From assembly GCF_003086295.3 (NCBI RefSeq), contig NC_092053.1, positions 111,741,506-111,805,505 of the forward strand: 64,000 bases of DNA, read 5' to 3'. The notes under the pieces were generated by a model. That model was not told the DNA's origin and did not search any database. It saw only the letters and a program-made list of their open reading frames with translations. Shown piece after piece: positions 58,024 to 64,000 of this stretch (positions are counted from its first letter, which is position 1; each line of letters starts with the position of its first letter). Source of the stretch: Arachis hypogaea (lineage: Eukaryota > Streptophyta > Magnoliopsida > Fabales > Fabaceae). Position numbers and translations under genes: made by a program.

Positions 58024-59760
58024 TGATGAGCGGATAATTTATACGCTTTTTGACATTGTTTTTAGTATGTTTTTAGTAGAATCTAGTTACTTTTAGGGAT
58101 GTTTTTAATAGATTTTATGTTAAATTCACATTTCTGGACTTTACTATGAGTTTGGGTGTTTTTCTGTGATTTCAGGTATTTTCTGGCTGAAATTGAGGGA
58201 CTTGAGCAAAAATCAGATTCAGAGGTTGAAGAAGGACTGCTGATGTTGTTGGATTCTGACCTCCCTGCACTCAAAGTGGATTTTCTGGAGCTAAAGAACT
58301 CGAAATGGCGCGCTTTCAATTGCGTTGGAAAGTAGACATCCAGGGCTTTCCAGAAATATATAATAGTCCATACTTTGGCCAAGAATTGATGACGTAAACT
58401 GGCGTTCAACGCCAGCTTTCTACCCAAATCTGGCGTCCAGCGCCAGAAAAGGATCCAAAACCAGAGTTGAACGCCCAAACTGGCACAAAAACTGGCGTTC
58501 AACTCCACAAATGGCCTCTGCACGTGCAACACTTAAGCTCAGCCCAAACACACACCAAGTGGGCCCCGGAAGTGGATTTATACATCAAATACTTACTCAT
58601 GTAAACCCTAGTAGCTAGTTTATTATAAATAGGACCTCTTACTATTGTATTAGGCATCTTTGGATTACCTTATGATCCTTTGATCACGTTTTAGGGGGCT
58701 GGCCATCTCGGCCATGCCTGGACCTTCACTTATGTATTTTCATATGATAGAGTTTCTACACTCCATAGATTAAGGTGTGGAGCTCTGCTGTTCCTCAAAG
58801 ATTAATGCAAAGTACTACTGTTTTCTATTCAATTCTTCTTATTTCTCTTCTAAGATATCCATTCGCACTCAAGAACGTGATGAAGGTGATGATTATGTGT
58901 GACGCTCATCATCCTTCTCCCTTATGAACGCGTGCCTGACAAACACTTCTGTTCTACATGAATTAAGCTAGAATGAGTATCTCTTAGATCTCCTAACCAG
59001 AATCTTCGTGGCGTAAGCTAGAATGATGGCGGCATTCAAGAGAATTCGGAAAGTCTAAACCTTGTCTGTGGTATTCCGAGTAGGATTCAATGATTGAATG
59101 ACTGTGACGAGCTCCTAACTCGCGATTGCAGGGCGTTAGTGACAGACGCAAAAGGATAGTAAATCCTATTCCAGCATGATCGAGAACCGACAGATGAATA
59201 GCCGTGCCGTGACAGGGTGCATGAGCATATTATTCACTGAGAGGATAAGATGAAGCCATTGACAAGGGTGATGCCTCCAGACGATTAGCCGTGCCGTGAC
59301 AGGGCATTGGATCATTTTCCTGAGAGATGACCGAAAGTAGCCATTGACAGTGGTGATGTATCACATAAAGCCAGCCATGGAAAGGAGTAAGACTGACTGG
59401 ATGAAGATAGCAGGAAAGCAGAAGTTCAGAGGAACGAAAAGCATCTCCATTCGCTTATCTGAAATTCTCACCAATGAATTACATAAGTATCTCTATCCCT
59501 ATTTTATTATATAATATTCGAAAACACCATTATCACTTTATATCTGCCTGACTGAGATTTACAAGGTGACCATAGCTTGCTTCATACCAACAATCTCCGT
59601 GGGATTCGACCCTTACTCACGTAAGGTATTACTTGGACGACCCAGTGCACTTGCTGGTTAGTTGTATCAAAGTTGTGACAACTATGTATTGAGATCAGAG
59701 CACCAAGTTGCTCACGTGCCAGGAATAGTTTGAGCCTGGACATCACAATTTCGTGCACCA
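58024..59760 (+). repeat. 3' LTR of element Z
   Basis: 1737 bp, the same length as the 5' LTR, mostly C/T and G/A differences. It ends CACCA directly before ACTAT. Confidence 0.92.
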
Positions 59761-59807
59761 ACTATACAAACACTGTTAAATCTAACCTTCTAAAATTTAT
59801 CGTGACA
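59761..59807 (-). repeat. element X LTR, copy B, part after the Z insertion
   Basis: Resumes with ACTATACAAAC, matching 35144 onward, and ends CGTGACA at 59807. The polypurine tract follows at 59808-59820. Confidence 0.9.
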
Positions 59808-59845
59808 TTCTCCCCCACCTAATGCGCAGACGTCCTCGTCGCGTT

Positions 59846-60741
59846 CTATTCATGATAGCGCTCTAGGTGTTCTTGGAATTGCCACAGATCTTCGCGAGTT
59901 TCCCATGGTCGCTCTGATGGAGGCAGAAATTCCAACAATCCGCTTGGTGTCTTGTTTTCAATCTTATCTTGTTGGCACACAAGACAAGTCTTCACATAGC
60001 TCTCCACTTCATCTCTCATTTGGGCCAATAATAAGAAGATTCAATGAGTGCCAAGGTCCTTCGCTGACCTTGTTGACCAGCCCACTTGGTGTCGTGGCAT
60101 TCCCTCACTAATTTTCTTCTTAGATTTTTCCATTTAGGGACGTATAGTCTTCTCCCTTTAGTGTAGAGAAGGTCGTTTTCTAACCAAAATCTTTTGGTCT
60201 TACCTTCTCTAGCCAACTCCACCAACTTCTTAGCTAATGGATCGTGATGCAACCTTTCCTTGATGATATGCATAATATCTCCTTCAACCATAGAAATGGC
60301 CACTAACTCAGCCTTGCGACTCAGCGCATCTGCTACCACTTTAGTCTTGCCTGACTTGTATTCGAATTCGAAATCAAACTCAGCCAAGAAGTCTTGCCAC
60401 CTAGCTTGTTTGGGGCTTAACTTCTTTTGAGTTTGGAAGTAGCTTGTAGCCACATTGTCTGTGTTGACGATGAAGTGTGAACCAAGCAAGTAGTGACGCC
60501 AAGTTCTCAGACAATGCACCACCGCGGTCATCTCCTTCTCTTGGACAGTGTATCGCCTCTCTGTATCATTCAACTTGCGACTCTCAAAGGCAATAGGATG
60601 TCTTTCTTGCATCAGAACTCCTCCAATAGCGTAGTCAGAAGCATCAGTGTGGACTTCAAACACCTTTGAGTAGTCGGGTAGTGCTAGTACTGGTCCTTCT
60701 GTGATAGCAGCCTTCAACTCATCAAAAGCCTTTTGACACTC
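59846..60741 (-). pseudogene. pol: RNase H and truncated integrase, element X copy B
   Basis: Same as copy A but open through the position of the private TAA (60717-60016 is one frame). It keeps the frame change near 60016 and the missing integrase core. Confidence 0.88.
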
Positions 60742-61119
60742 CTATGACCATTCCCAAGAGTGGTTCTTCTTGAGAAGATCAGTTAATGGTGCAGCCTTGG
60801 CGGAGTATCCCTTGATAAACCTCAGATAGTAATTAGCCAACCCAAGGAATGACCTCAATTCAGATACCTTGTTTGGAGGTTCCCACTCTTTGATAGCCTT
60901 CACTTTTCCTTGATCCATGCAGAGAGTTCCATTTTTAATGATGTGTCCCAAGAAGTGGACTTCGTCCCTTGCAAAGGAACACTTTTCCTTCTTCACATAT
61001 AGGTTATTCTCTCGCAAGATCTTGAACACGGTTCGTAAGTGTTCTACATGTTCCTCCAAAGTATTGCTATAGACAACAATGTCATCCAAGTAGACCACTA
61101 CAAACCGATCAAGGTAAGG
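60742..61119 (-). pseudogene. pol: RT end with YLDD, element X copy B
   Basis: [20 protein letters not shown] to SWEWS, ended by the shared TAG at 60744-60742. Bounded upstream by the shared TGA at 61122-61120. Confidence 0.88.
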
Positions 61120-62553
61120 TCAAAAAATCTCGTTCATCAAGGTACAGAAGGTCACAGGAGCATTGGTCAAGCCAAAAGGCATCACCAACCACTCATACGA
61201 TCCATACCTCGTGACACACGTGGTCTTAGGTTCATCACCATCGGCAATTCTCACTTGGTGATATCCTGACCTCAAATCTAGCTTTGAGAACCACTTAGCT
61301 CTACCAAGTTGATCAAACAAATCGGCTATCAAAGGAATGGGGTATTTGTTCTTGATGGTTACCTTGTTAAGTGCTCGATAGTCGATGCATAGTCTCAATG
61401 AACCATCATGCTTCTTTTGGAACAAGACTGGTGCGCCATAAGGTGCCTTCGATGGACGGATGAACCCAGCATCTAGCAAATCCTTGAGTTGCTTCTTCAA
61501 CTCATCGAGTTCTGGCGGTGCCATCCTATAAGGTGTTGAGGCGGGCGGCTTTGCTCCTAACTCCAATTCAATCTTGTGGTCCACCTTCCTCCTAGGTGGT
61601 AGTTGTTTTGGCAACTCGGGAGCCATCACATCTTTATTTTCTTCAGGGACTTCCTTGATTTTGGGAGGAACGTCTTCTCTTTCGGATGTTGACTCCTCTT
61701 GTAATAGAGCCAAATATGTAGTCTCTCCCTTCTTGAACCCTTTCTTGAGTTGCATGGCAGACAGTATCGGCGGTCCGCCAACTTTAGAGACTGTAGGGAC
61801 CATGCATGGAGACCCTTTCTCCATGACACATACTACGTCGTAGTATGGCATAGGTATTATATTTGCTTTTCTTTGCAAATCGAGTCCGATGACTATTTTA
61901 AAATCGTCCATGGGTGCTACTGAGAAATCCACAAGGCCCTTCCAAGAACCAAGAGTCATCTCAACCCCTTTTGCTACTCCCTTAAGGGGTTCACCCTTGG
62001 TATTCACGGGTTTGAACCAGCCATTCTTTTCGGTGATCTTCAACCCAAGCCTCTTTGCTTCATCAGGCGTGATGAAGTTGTGTGTAGTACCAGTGTCGAT
62101 CATAGCCATGACGGGTTTTTCATTGATAAAGGCTTTGACATACATCAAGCCTTTCTTTTCTGTAGTGCTTGCCTCTTTGCCCTTCACAGCATTCATGTGT
62201 TGGATAAATCCAACACACTCAGTTACTTGAGTTTGAGCTTCTCGTTCCTCGGCGATAGATGCCAAAGTCCCTAGCTTGGGACAATCCTTCATTTGGTGTG
62301 GTCCCTTGCACACGAAGCATCCTCCTTTGGGCACGAAAGCCTTTTTCTTTTCTTCGTACTCTTTCTTTGAAGAGTATTTTCCTTCCTTCTTGGTTGAGAA
62401 ACTCTTTCCCTTGTCTCCCCCACCTTTAGTAGAACTAGGCTTGGAGGATGACTTGGGTTTAGAGTCTCCCCTATGATACTCAATGAGTGATTCGGCCACC
62501 ACGATGGCCTCATCGACATCCTTAACATTCCTTCTTTGTAGTTCTTGCTTTGC
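61120..62553 (-). pseudogene. pol: gag end, protease and RT, element X copy B
   Basis: 460-residue open frame with three residue differences seen from copy A (T for I after QV, P for S in KPVM, P for H in NKYPIPL). Same domains and the same end. Confidence 0.9.
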
Positions 62554-63132
62554 CTAAGGTTGGAGTCCATCAATGAAGAAGAACAATGCATCCTCTGATG
62601 CTAAGTTGGGGATTTGAAGCGTGAGAGTAGTGAACTCCTTTACGTAGTCGCTAATCGTACTCTTGTGCTTCAACTCCCTCAACTTCTTCCTTGCTTCATA
62701 AACCACATTCTCAGGAAAGAATTGTCTTTTCAACTCCCTTTTGAAATCTTTCCATGTGGCTATGTTGCAAGTACCCTTTTTCATATCTACGCACTTTCTC
62801 CTCCACCACAAAGTAGCATTATCAGAAAGGTAGAGAGCTGCAGTGCGTACCTTTATTGCTTCTTCGACCACCCCTTGACCTTCGAAGTACCTCTCCATTT
62901 GCCATAGGAAGTTCTCCACCTCGCGAGCGTCCCTTACGCCCTTGAACTCCTTTGGCTTGGGGAGATCAATCTTTGTCGTCTCCCTTATAATGGTTGGTCG
63001 AGATTTTACCTCCTCGAACCAAACTCAAACTTCCTCAAATAGCTTTAAGGAATTCTCAAGCTTCTCTTCGATTTGAAGCATGCTTTCTTTGAAAGCATCT
63101 AGTTCTCCTAACACGTGAGTCTCGAGGGTCAC
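62554..63132 (-). pseudogene. gag: gag, element X copy B, 5' end cut by element Y'
   Basis: As copy A but without the private TAA, so the frame is open from the Y' junction to the shared TAG at 62556-62554. Confidence 0.87.
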
Positions 63133-64000
63133 TGATGAGCGGATAATTTATACGCTTTTTGGCATTGTTTTTACTTAGTTTTTAGTATGATTTAATTGGT
63201 TTTTAGTATATTTTTATTAGTTTTTAATTAAAAATCACATTTCTAGACTTTACTATGAGTTTGTGTGTTTTTCTGTGATTTCAGGTATTTTCTGGCTGAA
63301 ATTGAGAGAGCTGAGCAAAAATCTGATTCAGGCTGAAAAAGGACTGCTGATGTTGTTGGATTCTGACCTCCTTGCACTCAAAGTATATTTTCTGGAGCTA
63401 CAGAACTCCAAATGGCGCGCTCTCAATTGCGTTGGAAAATAGACATTCAGGGCTTTCCAGAAATATATAATAGTCCATACTTTGATCAATGATAGACGAT
63501 GTAAACTGGCGTTCAACGCCAGTTTCATGTTGCAGTCTGGCGTCCAGCGCCAGAAACAAGTTACAAGTTGGAGTTCAACGCCAGAAACAGGTTACAACCT
63601 GGCGTTGAACGCCCAAAAACAGCCCAGGCACGTGAAAAGCTTAAATCTTAGCCCCAGCACACACCAAGTGGGCCCCAGAAGTGGATTTCTGCGCTATCTA
63701 TCATAGTTTACTCATTTTTCTTTAAACCTAGGTTACTAGTTTAGTATTTAAACGACTTTTAGAGATTTATTTTGTACCTCATAACATTTTTAGATCTGAA
63801 TTTTGTACTCTTTGATGGCATGAGTCTCTAAACTTCATTGTTGGGGGTGAGGAGCTCTGCAGCGTCTTGATGAATTAATGCAATTATCTCTGTTTTCCAT
63901 TCAAACACGCTTGTTCCTATCTAAGATGTTCATTCGCGCTTCACTATGAAGAAGGTGATGATCCGTGACACTCATCACCTTCCTTAATCCATGAACATGT
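63133..64000 (+). mobile_element. Element Y', 5' LTR, runs off the window
   Basis: First 868 bp of the Y LTR at the same position in X as element Y, hence a duplicate of the same insertion and not a new one. About 14 differences from 38516-39383 by eye. Its palindrome array (63506-63615) is better preserved than that of copy A (first unit intact). Confidence 0.92.

Larger units (their letters stand above)
49967..59760 (+). mobile_element. Element Z, full-length non-autonomous Athila-like retrotransposon
   Basis: LTRs of 1737 bp (49967-51703, 58024-59760), about 16 differences between them by eye, and target duplication ACTAT (49962-49966, 59761-59765). tRNA-Asp primer site. It encodes gag and protease but no RT, RNase H or integrase, so it needs proteins from elsewhere. 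Its 3' region is very like that of Y although LTRs and gag differ. It sits in the X LTR of copy B; copy A has the empty site at 35144-35148. Confidence 0.93.

Overview
The window is plant nuclear DNA made almost entirely of transposable elements. I saw no host gene I would defend. Recalled similarity of the LTR starts (TGATGAGCGGATAATTTATA) and of the CTGGCGTTCAACGCCAG palindromes to sequences that pervade peanut (Arachis) suggests an Arachis-type legume genome; this is recall, not a search.

Layout. 1-588 is a gag fragment identical to part of the next element, followed by a gap of exactly 1000 N. 2174-11641 is a full Tat-lineage Ty3/gypsy element on the + strand: 535-bp LTRs, ACAAT target duplication, tRNA-Asp primer site, broken gag-pol, and an antisense extra gene with its own TATA box and a frame-preserving intron. 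11647-13491 is AT-rich. 13492-13967 is a 476-bp inverted-repeat element. Only 28 bp further, 13996-20874 is a Mutator-like element (MULE) carrying two convergent genes: a MULE transposase (- strand) and a plant-mobile-domain (PMD) gene (+ strand), both with a few disabling mutations. 20875-24833 is AT-rich with SINE-like heads and a 1.2-kb inverted-repeat element with a GC-rich core.

24834-34644 is a minus-strand LARD-like retrotransposon with 3.0-3.4 kb LTRs and a non-coding interior. Its 5' LTR tip is entered by element X, a minus-strand gypsy/chromovirus-type copy (34645-38515) that lacks the integrase core and whose LTR carries heat-shock-element-like triplets. X is in turn interrupted by element Y, an Athila-lineage copy (38516-47321) with gag, protease, RT and RNase H but no integrase.

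At about 47321-47326 the series LARD-X-Y starts again (47326-64000): this is a tandem duplication with a unit of about 14.8 kb. In the second copy element Z (49967-59760; 1737-bp LTRs, ACTAT target duplication) is inserted in the LTR of X; the first copy still shows the empty site. Z has gag and protease only.

How the parts may work together. None of the retroelements looks self-sufficient here. Y and Z share a nearly identical 3' non-coding region, the same short protein tail, a 5' tRNA-Cys-like segment, a covarying stem-loop next to an AAGTTTGGTGT motif, and arrays of a 17-bp palindrome at an almost exact 31-bp period placed in LTR, gag (Y only) and 3' region. These shared cis sequences, rather than the proteins, are the most intriguing signal in the window.
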